This document shows, piece after piece, positions 53,309 through 62,116 of a stretch of 64,000 nt of DNA. The notes beneath the pieces are model-generated. The model had not been told where the DNA came from. It worked only from the letters and a program-made list of their open reading frames with translations, and searched no databases. A program made the position numbers and the translations under genes. The DNA lies in NCBI GenBank assembly GCA_934352055.1, contig CAKRJY010000002.1, positions 1 through 64,000 on the forward strand, written 5' to 3'. The stretch's first letter is position 1, and the number at the start of each line of letters is the position of its first letter. Origin of the DNA: an uncultured Lachnospiraceae bacterium (lineage in GTDB: Bacteria; Bacillota; Clostridia; Lachnospirales; Lachnospiraceae).

Positions 53309-53890
53309 ATGCCACAGGGCAAACCAATGCCGGGAGAAATTTACCGGCACTTCAAAAACAAAATGTATCAGATTGTTACGGTTGCAACACATTCTGAGAC
53401 GGGTGAATGGTACGTTGTATATCAGGCGCTATATGGAGATTATAGAACATATATCCGTCCATATGATATGTTTATCAGTCCGGTGGATCATAAAAAATAT
53501 CCGGATGTGGAACAGGAGTATCGTTTTGCTATGATAGAAGAACCTGTGCTACCTGCTATCATAGCGCGGGGAAAAAAGACAGAGAGTGTTCGGATGCAGG
53601 ATGGAATGGTAGAAAAAGCGACAGAGACTGTTGAAAATCCGAATCTGGAAGCAGGCGAAGAGCTGCAGGGAGTGAATCCACATTTTCTGGCATTTTTAGA
53701 TGCAGATAGTTATAGTAAAAAATACGATATTGTAACAGATATGGAAGCGGAATTGGATGACCATCTGATTAACCAGATGGCGGCATCAATCGATGAGATC
53801 ATTGAAGATGGACGTCTGAGTGATCGGATTATGCAATTAGAAGCATGCTTAAGAACAAAGGCGCGGTATGAATTAAACCGCGCCAGATAA
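53309..53890 (+). CDS. DUF1653 domain protein
   Basis: 193 aa. Residues 8-70 are the DUF1653 domain (GEIYRHFKNKMYQIVTVATHSETGE, VVYQALYGDYRTYIRPYDMFISPV; split in two blocks). This is a small beta domain of unknown function. The remainder is helical and acidic, with no known fold. GAAGGTGAGTGT precedes the ATG. Neighbours on both sides are unrelated: PI-PLC and a CYTH enzyme on the other strand. Confidence 0.88.
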   Translation: MPQGKPMPGEIYRHFKNKMYQIVTVATHSETGEWYVVYQALYGDYRTYIRPYDMFISPVDHKKYPDVEQEYRFAMIEEPVLPAIIARGKKTESVRMQDGMVEKATETVENPNLEAGEELQGVNPHFLAFLDADSYSKKYDIVTDMEAELDDHLINQMAASIDEIIEDGRLSDRIMQLEACLRTKARYELNRAR

Positions 53891-53891
53891 A

Positions 53892-54335
53892 TTATTGATA
53901 CAGAGCCATATTCACATTGTGGTAACGGCGATCCATGGTGACATCGGTGCCAAACCATTCTGGTGGAAGAAAGGCATCCGCTTCTTCTAAAGAAGCAAAT
54001 TCTACTTCAGCCATGATAAGAGGCGCCATATCGCCTTCAAATACATCGAGCTCAATCGTGTGTGGTGGAAGGGGAATGAAATAGCGCGTTTTGCGGATGA
54101 TTTTACCATCTGCTTTGGTGCGAAGATGTTCATAGGCTTCCTGGGTGAGAGAAAATTCACTTTCCTCACGTGCAAGCATACCCTTGGATTTATAAGTGAG
54201 GATGTAGGTATCGTCTTTTTTTCGGATGCGCAGTACGGGCTGTTCATTCAAATAAGCCTGCTCAATGTGGCTGGATGGATAGGATTCCAGATCAGAAGGC
54301 AATGTTTTTATTAAAAATTTACGTTCAATTTCCAT
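53892..54335 (-). CDS. CYTH-domain triphosphate tunnel enzyme
   Basis: 147 aa, single domain. The defining MEIERKF (ExExK) motif starts the protein, followed by LRIRKKDDTYILTYKSKG, then TRYFIPLPPHTIELDVFEG and the acidic EVEFASLEEAD, which supply the charged residues lining a beta-barrel tunnel. Members hydrolyse triphosphates or thiamine triphosphate or act as adenylate cyclases; substrate here unknown. AAAGGAGCTTTTT precedes the ATG. It converges on the DUF1653 gene, with only one base between stops. Confidence 0.92.
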   Translation of the reverse strand: MEIERKFLIKTLPSDLESYPSSHIEQAYLNEQPVLRIRKKDDTYILTYKSKGMLAREESEFSLTQEAYEHLRTKADGKIIRKTRYFIPLPPHTIELDVFEGDMAPLIMAEVEFASLEEADAFLPPEWFGTDVTMDRRYHNVNMALYQ

Positions 54336-54426
54336 AAAAAGCTCCTTTTATGTTTTTTCTATATTATAACGCAGTGGAGAAGGAATGGAAAGCAAAGACA
54401 AATAAGAAAGAAATGAGGAATAAAGG

Positions 54427-54981
54427 ATGAGTAAAGTAGCAATTTGTATGGCAGATGGATGTGAAGAGATTGAAGGTCTTACGGTAGTCGATGTATTACG
54501 TCGTGGCGGGATGGAAATTGATATGGTTTCTATTTCAGGAGACCCTTATGTGACAGGCTCTCATAATATTTCTTTTTGCGCAGACAAGCTGATTTCAGAA
54601 GTGAACTGGGCAGAATATGATGGTATTGTGCTGCCAGGTGGTATTCCGGGGACACCAAATCTTCTGGCAAATCCAGAGGTAACAGATGCGTTGAAGTTGT
54701 TTGCGGCGGAAGAAAAACTGATTGCAGCAATTTGTGCAGCCCCGAGTGTTTTAGGTCAGGTAGGACTTCTGGAAGGAAAAAAAGCTACTTCCTATCCTGG
54801 ATTTGCTGAAAAAATGCCAGGGTGTCAGTATCAGACGGATGCCGTGGTACGCGATGGCAATATTATTACAAGCCGTGGTATGGGAACAGCGATTGCATTT
54901 GCACTTGCGATTGTAGAGTATTTTTCAGATCATGAGACAGCAGTCGCTCTTGGTGAAAAATTTATTTATCATTATGAATAA
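54427..54981 (+). CDS. DJ-1/PfpI-family protein
   Basis: 184 aa. Class I glutamine amidotransferase-like fold of the DJ-1 type: ADGCEEIEGLTVVDVLRRGG at the start (Glu near residue 15) and the nucleophile-elbow Cys in IAAICAAPSVLG at about residue 105, preceded by YDGIVLPGGIPGT. Members act as glyoxalase/deglycase-like stress proteins or chaperones. GAAATGAGGAATAAAGG precedes the ATG. No obvious regulatory site. Confidence 0.9.
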   Translation: MSKVAICMADGCEEIEGLTVVDVLRRGGMEIDMVSISGDPYVTGSHNISFCADKLISEVNWAEYDGIVLPGGIPGTPNLLANPEVTDALKLFAAEEKLIAAICAAPSVLGQVGLLEGKKATSYPGFAEKMPGCQYQTDAVVRDGNIITSRGMGTAIAFALAIVEYFSDHETAVALGEKFIYHYE

Positions 54982-55001
54982 AAGATACTAATAATTTCCA
55001 A

Positions 55002-55030
55002 CTATATTTTCGCGAATTATGTTCATACTA
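55002..55030 (+). promoter_or_regulatory. Forespore sigma-G type promoter of the SASP gene
   Basis: CATACTA (55024-55030) is the exact sigma-G -10; CTATA (55002-55006) fits the -35 (consensus gHATR) with a 17-bp spacer, about 90 bases before the start codon. Confidence 0.6.
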
Positions 55031-55119
55031 GCATTAGATAAATCTTCTATCAGAGGCATCAAGGGACGGATGGTTGGTGCCGGAAGATTTGTCTTAAAAT
55101 AAATCTGGAGGTAATGAAC

Positions 55120-55332
55120 ATGAGCGGATCTTCAAACTCAAATTCTAACAGAATGGCAGTTCCTGAAGCAAAGGATGCCATGAATCGTTTTAAGCAGGAG
55201 GTTGCCAGCGAGATTGGTGTGCCACTTAAGGATGGTTACAACGGTGAGTTGACATCAAAGCAGGCAGGTTCTATCGGTGGTGAAATGGTCAAGAAGATGA
55301 TCATGAAACAGGAACAGGAAATGAGCAAATAA
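55120..55332 (+). CDS. Alpha/beta-type small acid-soluble spore protein (SASP)
   Basis: 70 aa from the ATG at 55120; the ATG at 55114 is too near GGAGG. It has the two conserved SASP segments: MNRFKQEVASEIGVPL with the GPR cleavage site region, and LTSKQAGSIGGEMVKKMI. These proteins coat and protect DNA in spores and are degraded on germination. Strong GGAGG and its own terminator. The sigma-G-like promoter fits forespore expression. Supports a spore-forming host. Confidence 0.96.
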   Translation: MSGSSNSNSNRMAVPEAKDAMNRFKQEVASEIGVPLKDGYNGELTSKQAGSIGGEMVKKMIMKQEQEMSK

Positions 55333-55351
55333 GTTTGCCCAGACCTTAGAG

Positions 55352-55383
55352 AGCAGCCTCGGGAATATCCCGGGGCTGCTTTA
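55352..55383 (+). terminator. Terminator after the SASP gene
   Basis: AGCAGCCTCGGG pairs with CCCGGGGCTGCT around AATAT, then TTT. Confidence 0.85.
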
Positions 55384-55407
55384 CTGATACAAGGGTACAT
55401 ATATTTT

Positions 55408-55450
55408 AGGGGTTCTTCAGGCGGAAAAGCCTTGAAAAGCCCCTATTTTT
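55408..55450 (+). terminator. Second hairpin upstream of tig
   Basis: AGGGG (55408-55412) with CCCCT (55440-55444) and inner TTCAGGC/GCCTTGAA, followed by ATTTTT; a possible backup terminator before the tig promoter. Confidence 0.6.
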
Positions 55451-55455
55451 GCGTA

Positions 55456-55484
55456 TTGCTATTTAAAAAATGGTGTGATATAAT
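55456..55484 (+). promoter_or_regulatory. Promoter of tig
   Basis: TTGCTA (55456-55461), 17-bp spacer, extended -10 TGATATAAT (TATAAT 55479-55484). Confidence 0.75.
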
Positions 55485-55500
55485 TACCCAATGACTGCAC

Positions 55501-55520
55501 AAGGGCAGATTGCCCTTTTT
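55501..55520 (+). terminator. Small terminator-like hairpin in the tig leader
   Basis: AAGGGCA, loop GAT, TGCCCTT and TTT begins about ten bases after the predicted transcription start. It could attenuate or stabilise the tig message. Seven base pairs only. Confidence 0.5.
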
Positions 55521-55587
55521 ATAATAGAAAATCTATTATAGAAGTGATTAGTACATGAGTTACAATTTTAAGGAGGAAATGAATTAA

Positions 55588-56994
55588 ATGAGTGTACAGG
55601 TTGAAACATTAGAGAAGAATATGGCAAAACTCACAGTTGAGATTGAGGCTGAGCGTTTAGAGAAAGCACTTGACGCTGCATACAACAAGCAGAAGAAGAG
55701 CATTTCTCTTCCAGGATTCCGTAAGGGTAAAGTGCCTAGAGCAATGGTTGAGAAGATGTATGGTGTAGAAGTATTCTATGAAGACGCTGCCAACATTCTT
55801 TTACAGGAAACTTATCCGGAAGCATACGATGAGAGTGGTCTTGATATCGTTTCACAGCCAACCATCGACGTTGTTCAGTTAGAGAAGGGTAAGTCATTTA
55901 TCTATACAGCTGAAGTTGCTGTTAAGCCAGAAGTTACACTTGGAAAGTATAAGGGTGTTACTGTTACAAAGATCGACACAAGCGTTACAGATGAAGAAGT
56001 AGATGCTGAAGTTGAGACACAGAGAAACAACAATGCAAGAACAGTATCTGTAGAGCGTCCAATCGAAAATGGCGATACTGCTGTAATCGATTTTGAAGGT
56101 TTTGTAGATGATGTTGCATTTGAAGGTGGAAAGGGCGAGAACTATGACTTAGAGATTGGTTCACATTCTTTCATTGATACATTTGAAGATCAGTTGGTTG
56201 GAAAGGTTGCCGGAGATGATGTAGACGTTCAGGTTACATTCCCAGAGCAGTACCAGGCAGAAGAACTTGCTGGAAAGCCAGCTTTATTCAAGGTTAAGAT
56301 TCATGAAGTAAAGGCAAAAGAATTGCCAGAACTTGATGATGAATTTGCACAGGATGTATCTGAAGTTGATACACTTGCTGAATACAAGGAAGACGTTAAG
56401 AAGAAGTTGACAGAGCGTAAGGAAGCTGACGCACATCGTACAAAAGAAGATGAAGCAATCGCTAAGATCATCGACGATGCTAAGATGGACATTCCAGAAG
56501 CAATGATCGACAATCAGGTTAACAGCATGATCAATGATTTTGCAAACAACATGATGCAGCAGGGTCTTTCTATGGAACAGTATATGCAGTTTACAGGCAT
56601 GACAATGGACAAGTTCAAAGAACAGGTTCGTCCAGATGCTGTTAAGAGAATTCAGTCATCACTCGTATTAGAGCAGATTGCTAAGGATGAAAACTTAGAA
56701 GTTACAGATGCTGATGTAGAAGCAGAAATCGAAAAGATGGCTACAGCTTATGGTATGGAAGTTGATAAGATCAAAGACTATATCCAGGATGCAGAGAAAG
56801 AATCTATGAAGAAGGATATTGCAATTGAGAAGGCAGTAAGCTTCATCATGGACAATGTAAAAGAAAGAGCAAAGAGAACGACAAAGAAGGCTGCTGCTGA
56901 CGACACAAAAGAGACAGCAAAGAAGCCAGCTGCAAAGAAGACTACAGCAAAGAAGACAACAAAGAAGGCTGACGAGACAAAAGACGCAGAATAA
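55588..56994 (+). CDS. tig: Trigger factor (ribosome-bound chaperone) with Lys-rich tail
   Basis: 468 aa. Ribosome-binding domain with the signature GFRKGKVPRAMVEKMYG (about 42-60), PPIase domain (about 155-240, VIDFEGFVDDVAFEGG), and helical C-terminal domain. The last ~45 residues, rich in Lys, Ala and Thr (AAKKTTAKKTTKKAD near the end), are not part of the standard fold and would be a flexible basic tail. Trigger factor guards nascent chains and aids folding. AAGGAGGAAATGAATTAA precedes the ATG. clpP and clpX follow, as in most Firmicutes. Confidence 0.96.
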   Translation: MSVQVETLEKNMAKLTVEIEAERLEKALDAAYNKQKKSISLPGFRKGKVPRAMVEKMYGVEVFYEDAANILLQETYPEAYDESGLDIVSQPTIDVVQLEKGKSFIYTAEVAVKPEVTLGKYKGVTVTKIDTSVTDEEVDAEVETQRNNNARTVSVERPIENGDTAVIDFEGFVDDVAFEGGKGENYDLEIGSHSFIDTFEDQLVGKVAGDDVDVQVTFPEQYQAEELAGKPALFKVKIHEVKAKELPELDDEFAQDVSEVDTLAEYKEDVKKKLTERKEADAHRTKEDEAIAKIIDDAKMDIPEAMIDNQVNSMINDFANNMMQQGLSMEQYMQFTGMTMDKFKEQVRPDAVKRIQSSLVLEQIAKDENLEVTDADVEAEIEKMATAYGMEVDKIKDYIQDAEKESMKKDIAIEKAVSFIMDNVKERAKRTTKKAAADDTKETAKKPAAKKTTAKKTTKKADETKDAE

Positions 56995-57031
56995 TAAAGC
57001 GTGCTATAGTTAGGAAACGGAGGTTCATAAT

Positions 57032-57616
57032 ATGGCAACAATACCTTATGTCATTGAGCAGAATAGCAGAGGAGAGCGCTCCTATGATATCTATTCCAGA
57101 TTGTTGAAGGATAGAATTATCTTTCTTGGAGAGGAAGTAAACGAGACAACGGCAAGCCTTGTCGTTGCACAGTTATTGTTCTTAGAGTCAGAAGACCCTG
57201 GAAAGGACATTCACCTTTACATCAATTCTCCAGGCGGAATGGTGACTGCAGGCATGGCCATCTATGACACCATGCAGTATATTAAGTGTGATGTATCAAC
57301 GATTTGTATTGGTATGGCAGCAAGTATGGGAGCATTCTTATTAGCTGGCGGTGCCAAAGGCAAACGTTTTGCACTTCCAAATGCGGAAGTTATGATTCAC
57401 CAGCCATCCGGTGGTGCCAAGGGTCAGGCAACAGAGATCCAGATTGCTGCAGAGAACATCTTAAAGACAAAGAAAAAGTTAAACCAGATGTTAGCAGATA
57501 ACACAGGAAAGCCATATGAAGTTGTGGCAGAAGATACAGAAAGAGATCATTGGATGAGCGCAGAAGAAGCCTTAGATTACGGCTTAATCGACGGAATCAT
57601 CACAAAGAAAGAGTAA
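57032..57616 (+). CDS. clpP: ATP-dependent Clp protease proteolytic subunit
   Basis: 194 aa, normal length. Catalytic triad visible: Ser in GMAASMGAFLL (about 97), His in MIHQPSGG (about 122), and an Asp in the ATEIQIAAENI to ERDHWM region (about 171). Forms the tetradecameric barrel that degrades substrates delivered by ClpX. CGGAGGTTCATA precedes the ATG. It lies 37 bases after tig. Confidence 0.97.
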   Translation: MATIPYVIEQNSRGERSYDIYSRLLKDRIIFLGEEVNETTASLVVAQLLFLESEDPGKDIHLYINSPGGMVTAGMAIYDTMQYIKCDVSTICIGMAASMGAFLLAGGAKGKRFALPNAEVMIHQPSGGAKGQATEIQIAAENILKTKKKLNQMLADNTGKPYEVVAEDTERDHWMSAEEALDYGLIDGIITKKE

Positions 57617-57623
57617 TGCGTAA

Positions 57624-57649
57624 GAGGGTACCCCATATGGGATACCCTC
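57624..57649. repeat. Perfect-like palindrome between clpP and clpX
   Basis: GAGGGTA (57624-57630) and TACCCTC (57643-57649) enclose CCCCATATGGGA, itself nearly palindromic. There is no T run, so it is not a standard terminator; it may be an RNA processing or stability element, or an operator. Confidence 0.55.
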
Positions 57650-57685
57650 GATGTGCATATCATAAAGGAATGAGAGAAGAATAGT

Positions 57686-58972
57686 ATGGCAGGAAGAATA
57701 ACAAACGACGACAAAATCAGATGTTCCTTCTGTGGTAAATCACAGCAGCAGGTACGCAAACTGATCGCAGGCCCAAACGGAGCTTATATTTGTGATGAGT
57801 GTGTAGACATCTGTTCAGAAATTATAGATGAAGAGTTGATGGATGCACCGAATGCAGATGCAGAACAGGAAGCATTTGATATCAATTTATTGACACCACA
57901 GGAAATGAAGTCATTTTTGGATGACTATGTCATTGGTCAGGACGAGGCAAAAAAAGTGCTGTCGGTAGCAGTATACAATCATTATAAGCGTATTACCTCC
58001 GGCAAGGATATTGATGTAGAGTTACAAAAGAGTAATGTCTTAATGCTTGGACCAACAGGTAGTGGAAAGACTTTGCTGGCACAGACATTGGCGCGTGTAC
58101 TTGGTGTACCATTTGCCATTGCAGATGCTACAACACTGACAGAAGCAGGTTATGTAGGTGAAGATGTAGAAAACATCTTACTGAAACTGATTCAGGCAGC
58201 TGATTATGATATTCAGGCTGCAGAGATGGGAATCATCTACATTGATGAGATTGATAAAATCACAAAGAAATCAGAAAACGTTTCTATCACAAGGGATGTA
58301 TCTGGTGAAGGTGTACAGCAGGCATTGCTTAAAATCATTGAAGGAACCGTGGCAAATGTTCCACCACAGGGCGGAAGAAAACACCCACAACAGGAGACGA
58401 TCGCCATTGATACCAAGAATATCTTATTTATTTGCGGTGGTGCGTTTGAAGGACTAGAAAAGATCATTTCAAATCGTTTGGATAGTAAATCTATCGGATT
58501 CCAGGCAGACATTAAGGAACGCAACCAGGATGATTTGTCCGAGCTTCTAAAGCAGGTATTGCCACAGGATTTCATCAAGTTTGGTCTGATTCCGGAATTT
58601 ATTGGACGTGTGCCAATCAATGTTTCCTTAGAGGAATTAGATGAAAATGCTATGGTTCGCGTATTGACAGAGCCAAAGAACAGCCTTGTGAAGCAGTATC
58701 AGGCGCTCTTTAGTATGGATGATGTGGATTTGGAATTTGACCGTGATGCATTGGTTGAAATTGCAAAGAAATCTATCGAGCGTAAGACAGGAGCCAGAGG
58801 ACTGCGTGCCATTATGGAGAATGTCATGATGGATTACATGTATAACGTTCCTTCTGACAAGTCCATTAAGATTGTACAGGTGACAAAGGACATGGTAGAT
58901 GAGAATCTTTTGTTAGATGACAAAAAAGAGCAGGTGACAGCCATTGAAGGCGAACAGGAGAAGAGTGCATAA
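57686..58972 (+). CDS. clpX: ATP-dependent Clp protease ATP-binding subunit ClpX
   Basis: 428 aa. N-terminal zinc-binding domain with CSFCGKSQ and CDECVDIC, Walker A GPTGSGKT (about 117), Walker B YIDEIDKI, the pore loop GYVGEDV, the IGF-type loop near ISNRLDSKSIGFQ, and sensor-2 GARGLRA. Unfolds tagged proteins for ClpP. The ribosome site is weak (GAGAGAAGAATAGT). It ends at the engB start (one-base overlap). Confidence 0.97.
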   Translation: MAGRITNDDKIRCSFCGKSQQQVRKLIAGPNGAYICDECVDICSEIIDEELMDAPNADAEQEAFDINLLTPQEMKSFLDDYVIGQDEAKKVLSVAVYNHYKRITSGKDIDVELQKSNVLMLGPTGSGKTLLAQTLARVLGVPFAIADATTLTEAGYVGEDVENILLKLIQAADYDIQAAEMGIIYIDEIDKITKKSENVSITRDVSGEGVQQALLKIIEGTVANVPPQGGRKHPQQETIAIDTKNILFICGGAFEGLEKIISNRLDSKSIGFQADIKERNQDDLSELLKQVLPQDFIKFGLIPEFIGRVPINVSLEELDENAMVRVLTEPKNSLVKQYQALFSMDDVDLEFDRDALVEIAKKSIERKTGARGLRAIMENVMMDYMYNVPSDKSIKIVQVTKDMVDENLLLDDKKEQVTAIEGEQEKSA

Positions 58973-59571
58973 TGGTCATTAAAAATGTAGAACTTGAGAC
59001 AGTCTGCGGTGTGACAAGCACTTTGCCGGAGAATACTTTGCCGGAAGTTGCTTTTGCCGGTAAATCAAATGTTGGCAAATCGTCACTGATCAATGCGCTT
59101 ATGATGCGCAAATCTTTGGCGAGAACATCAGCACAGCCGGGAAAGACGCAGACAATCAATTTTTATAACATTAACAAAGAGATTTATCTGGTGGATCTGC
59201 CGGGGTATGGATATGCAAAAGCTTCGGAAAAGGAGCGCGAAGCATGGGGACAGATGATAGAACGTTACCTGAATACCTCGGAAAAATTGCGTGCCGTATT
59301 TTTGCTGGTAGATATACGTCACGCACCATCTGCAAATGATAAACAGATGTTTGAATGGATGGCATATGTGGGATACGATCCGATTGTGATTGCAACCAAA
59401 TTGGACAAAATCAAACGAAGCCAGATAGACAAACAGATAAAGCTGATTCGTCAGGGACTGGGTGCAGATAAAGATACCATCATCGTTCCTTTTTCAGCGG
59501 AAACAAAGCAGGGACGGGATATAATCTGGGATTTTATGGATCAGGTGATTGAGAATGAAGAAGAGGCATAA
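58972..59571 (+). CDS. engB: Ribosome biogenesis GTPase EngB (YsxC)
   Basis: 199 aa, a Ras-like GTPase: G1 GKSNVGKSS (about 29-37), G3 DLPGYGYA, G4 TKLDK and G5 FSAETKQG. It acts in assembly of the large ribosomal subunit. It begins on the last base of clpX and its last 17 bases overlap the next gene. The clpP-clpX-(lon)-engB order is standard in Bacilli and Clostridia, here without lon. Confidence 0.96.
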   Translation: MVIKNVELETVCGVTSTLPENTLPEVAFAGKSNVGKSSLINALMMRKSLARTSAQPGKTQTINFYNINKEIYLVDLPGYGYAKASEKEREAWGQMIERYLNTSEKLRAVFLLVDIRHAPSANDKQMFEWMAYVGYDPIVIATKLDKIKRSQIDKQIKLIRQGLGADKDTIIVPFSAETKQGRDIIWDFMDQVIENEEEA

Positions 59572-60457
59572 AGGATTATTTGTAAGTACATTACTTGCCA
59601 CCATTTTTTTGGTGGCATTTAGCTGTACTTTTTTTATTTATCAAAAGCAGGAAAAAAAGGAGAAGGATACAAGTCTGACGGTAGTAACTTCCTTTTATCC
59701 GATGTATATTGCAGCCGACAACATCTGCGAAGGTGTTGATGGTGTGGTGCTTAAGAATTTGAGTGAGCCGGAGACAGGGTGTTTGCATGACTATCAGTTG
59801 ACACCGGAAGACATGAAACTGTTACAGACGGCAGATGTGTTTATTGTCAATGGCGGTGGTATTGAAGTATTTTTAGCAGATGTGGCAAAAAGTTGTCCGA
59901 ATCTGACCATCATCAATGCCTGCGATGGGCTGGAGCTGCTGGAAGATAATGCGCATGCATGGATGAGTATTGCGCTGCATGAAAAGCAGGTAGAAAATAT
60001 TGCAAACGGCTTAGCAGAGGTGGATGCTTCACATGGCAAGGACTATTTGCACAATGCAAAGCATTACCAGGAAAAATTAGAAGCTCTGGAGAAACAGGAG
60101 ACAGAAATCGCACAATATACGAAAGACCGCTCTGTCGTACTTTTTCAGGAGGCATATGCATACCTTGCTCAGGATTTAGGTCTGAACGTATCTTATATTT
60201 TAGATCTGGATGAAGAACGTCAGGTGAGTGCCGGTGAAGTATCAGAGGTTATGGGAGCGATTGCAAAAAATCGCGTTGCTGTAGTATTCGCAGATGATGT
60301 TTATGGAAAAGAAATGGGCGATATGGTAGATGCGGAGACGGCAGCTAGTACCGTTTATGTAGATACAATGGTGCGTGGGGATTATGATAAGGACAGTTAT
60401 ATACAGCATATGCAGGACAATCTGGATGCAATTCAGATGGCATTTGCTGCCAGATAA
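59555..60457 (+). CDS. Metal (zinc/manganese) ABC transporter substrate-binding protein
   Basis: 300 aa from the ATG at 59555; a TTG at 59549 is also in frame. Signal-like N-terminus with the Cys in AFSCTFF, perhaps a lipobox, then the ZnuA/TroA fold: VVTSFYPMYIAADNIC, PETGCLHDYQLTPED (metal His), VNGGGIEVFL, and AHAWMSI (second metal His). Extracellular metal capture. It overlaps engB, so the zinc operon may be cotranscribed with the Clp group. Zn is inferred from the ZnuA-like order; Mn is possible. Confidence 0.9.
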   Translation: MKKRHKGLFVSTLLATIFLVAFSCTFFIYQKQEKKEKDTSLTVVTSFYPMYIAADNICEGVDGVVLKNLSEPETGCLHDYQLTPEDMKLLQTADVFIVNGGGIEVFLADVAKSCPNLTIINACDGLELLEDNAHAWMSIALHEKQVENIANGLAEVDASHGKDYLHNAKHYQEKLEALEKQETEIAQYTKDRSVVLFQEAYAYLAQDLGLNVSYILDLDEERQVSAGEVSEVMGAIAKNRVAVVFADDVYGKEMGDMVDAETAASTVYVDTMVRGDYDKDSYIQHMQDNLDAIQMAFAAR

Positions 60458-60468
60458 GGAGATAATAC

Positions 60469-61296
60469 ATGCATAAGATCAAGAAACCCTGTGGTTTTCA
60501 CTGTATCAAGATGAAGGATATTGGTGTGCAATTTGGCAATCAGGTAGTGTTAGAACACATTAATCTGCATATTCATTGTGGAAGCCTGACAGCGCTGATT
60601 GGACGAAATGGTGCGGGAAAATCCACATTAATTAAAGCTATTTTAGGTGACATTCCGCATACAGGAACCATTACGTTTACAGATACCGAAAACGGAAAAA
60701 TCAAAAAGCTAAAGATTGGCTATGTGCCACAGTCACTGAATCTGGAGCCGAATACACCGATGAATGTGTATGATCTGATTACCAGCTTTCGTTATAGTGA
60801 GCCGGTGTTTTTTAAGAGTAAAAAGCGTTATGCCCAGATCAAAGAAGCTTTGGCAGAGTTCGAGGCAGATTATCTGATTGATCAGCCAGTGGGAAAGCTT
60901 TCGGGTGGCGAACTGCAAAGGGTGTTGCTTTCTTTAGCGGTGATGGATGAACCGAATCTGCTGCTTTTGGATGAGCCGGTATCCGGGATTGATAAAAATG
61001 GCATGGATCTTTTTTATGAAAAGATGGATTATCTGCGAAAAAATTATGATATGTCGATTATTTTGATTTCGCACGATTTGGATTATGTGGCAAAATACGC
61101 AGATAAAGTGGTGCTTATTGATAAGACGGTGATGGCAGATGGAAATCCCAAAGAAGTATATGAAAGTGAAGCTTTTCATAAGGTGTTTGGCGATGTGACT
61201 TATGCATATGGAAACAATGTGGGACATGTGCGTAAAGTAGAAGCAAAGGAAGCACCATATGAGGCTGGTTATAAAGGAAAGAAGGAGGGCGTATAA
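60469..61296 (+). CDS. Metal ABC transporter ATP-binding protein
   Basis: 275 aa. Walker A GRNGAGKSTL (about 45-54), signature LSGGELQRV, Walker B LLLLDEPVSGIDKNG, and H-loop ISHDLD are intact. The first 16 residues (KIKKPCGFHCIKMKD) are an extension with two Cys and one His, possibly metal-related. Partner of the permease that starts inside its stop. AAGGAGATAATAC precedes the ATG. Confidence 0.93.
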   Translation: MHKIKKPCGFHCIKMKDIGVQFGNQVVLEHINLHIHCGSLTALIGRNGAGKSTLIKAILGDIPHTGTITFTDTENGKIKKLKIGYVPQSLNLEPNTPMNVYDLITSFRYSEPVFFKSKKRYAQIKEALAEFEADYLIDQPVGKLSGGELQRVLLSLAVMDEPNLLLLDEPVSGIDKNGMDLFYEKMDYLRKNYDMSIILISHDLDYVAKYADKVVLIDKTVMADGNPKEVYESEAFHKVFGDVTYAYGNNVGHVRKVEAKEAPYEAGYKGKKEGV

Positions 61297-62108
61297 TGGC
61301 TGGTTATTTTACAGAGTTATTTCAATATGACTTTATGCGACGTGCCTTTTTGGCAATCCTGATTATCACGCCACTTCTTGGTATTTTAGGAACGATGATT
61401 GTGCATAAAAAGATGGCATATTTTTCTGATGCACTCGGACATTCCGCTTTGACCGGAATTGCGATTGGCGTTGTTTGTGGTATCGGTGATACCAATCTAT
61501 CCATGGTGTTGTTTGCAGTGGTATTCGCCTTTCTTTTGAACCAGATTAACCGAAAAAATCTGGCGGCGACAGATACCATTATCTCCGTTTTTGCAAGCTG
61601 CAGTACAGCTGTCGGACTAGCTATTCTGTCAAAAGGTGGCAATTTCAGTAAGTATTCTGCTATTCTTGTGGGCGATATCCTAAGCATTTCGAAGCGGGAG
61701 ATTTTGTATCTGATTCTGATTTTTGTTGTCACGCTGTTGTTCTGGTGTTTTGCAATCAATAAGTTAAACGCCATCAGCATACATGCATCATTGGCAAAAA
61801 GCCGCAATATATCGGTGCGTCTGGTAGAGGATATTTTTGCGATCATCATTGCACTGATTGTTACATTATCGATTAAGTGGATTGGTATTTTGCTCATCAA
61901 TGCACTTTTGATTTTGCCGGCTGCATCGAGCCGTAATATTTCTGATAATATGCAGGAATATCACAGGTATGCGGTTGTATTCAGCCTGTTCTCCGGCATT
62001 GTGGGACTTGTGATTTCTTACTTTACCAATGTGGCAACAGGACCGATGATTGTGATTGTTGCATCTGTCATATATTTTGCAACGTATGTATACGGAAAAA
62101 ATAAATAA
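61296..62108 (+). CDS. Metal ABC transporter permease (ZnuB-like)
   Basis: 270 aa with about eight helices, of the ABC-3 permease family: the opening FMRRAFLAILIITPLLGILGTMIV, then KMAYFSDALGHSALTGIAIG, the family hallmark, and ILLINALLILPAASSRN. Its start is one base inside the ATPase gene. A terminator follows. Completes a three-gene metal uptake system. Confidence 0.94.
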   Translation: MAGYFTELFQYDFMRRAFLAILIITPLLGILGTMIVHKKMAYFSDALGHSALTGIAIGVVCGIGDTNLSMVLFAVVFAFLLNQINRKNLAATDTIISVFASCSTAVGLAILSKGGNFSKYSAILVGDILSISKREILYLILIFVVTLLFWCFAINKLNAISIHASLAKSRNISVRLVEDIFAIIIALIVTLSIKWIGILLINALLILPAASSRNISDNMQEYHRYAVVFSLFSGIVGLVISYFTNVATGPMIVIVASVIYFATYVYGKNK

Positions 62109-62116
62109 AACCATAC

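Noticed and set aside
61322..61900. Minus-strand ORF of 192 aa
   Set aside because: Antisense to the ABC permease gene; no ribosome site; amino-acid composition mirrors the hydrophobic codons of the plus strand.
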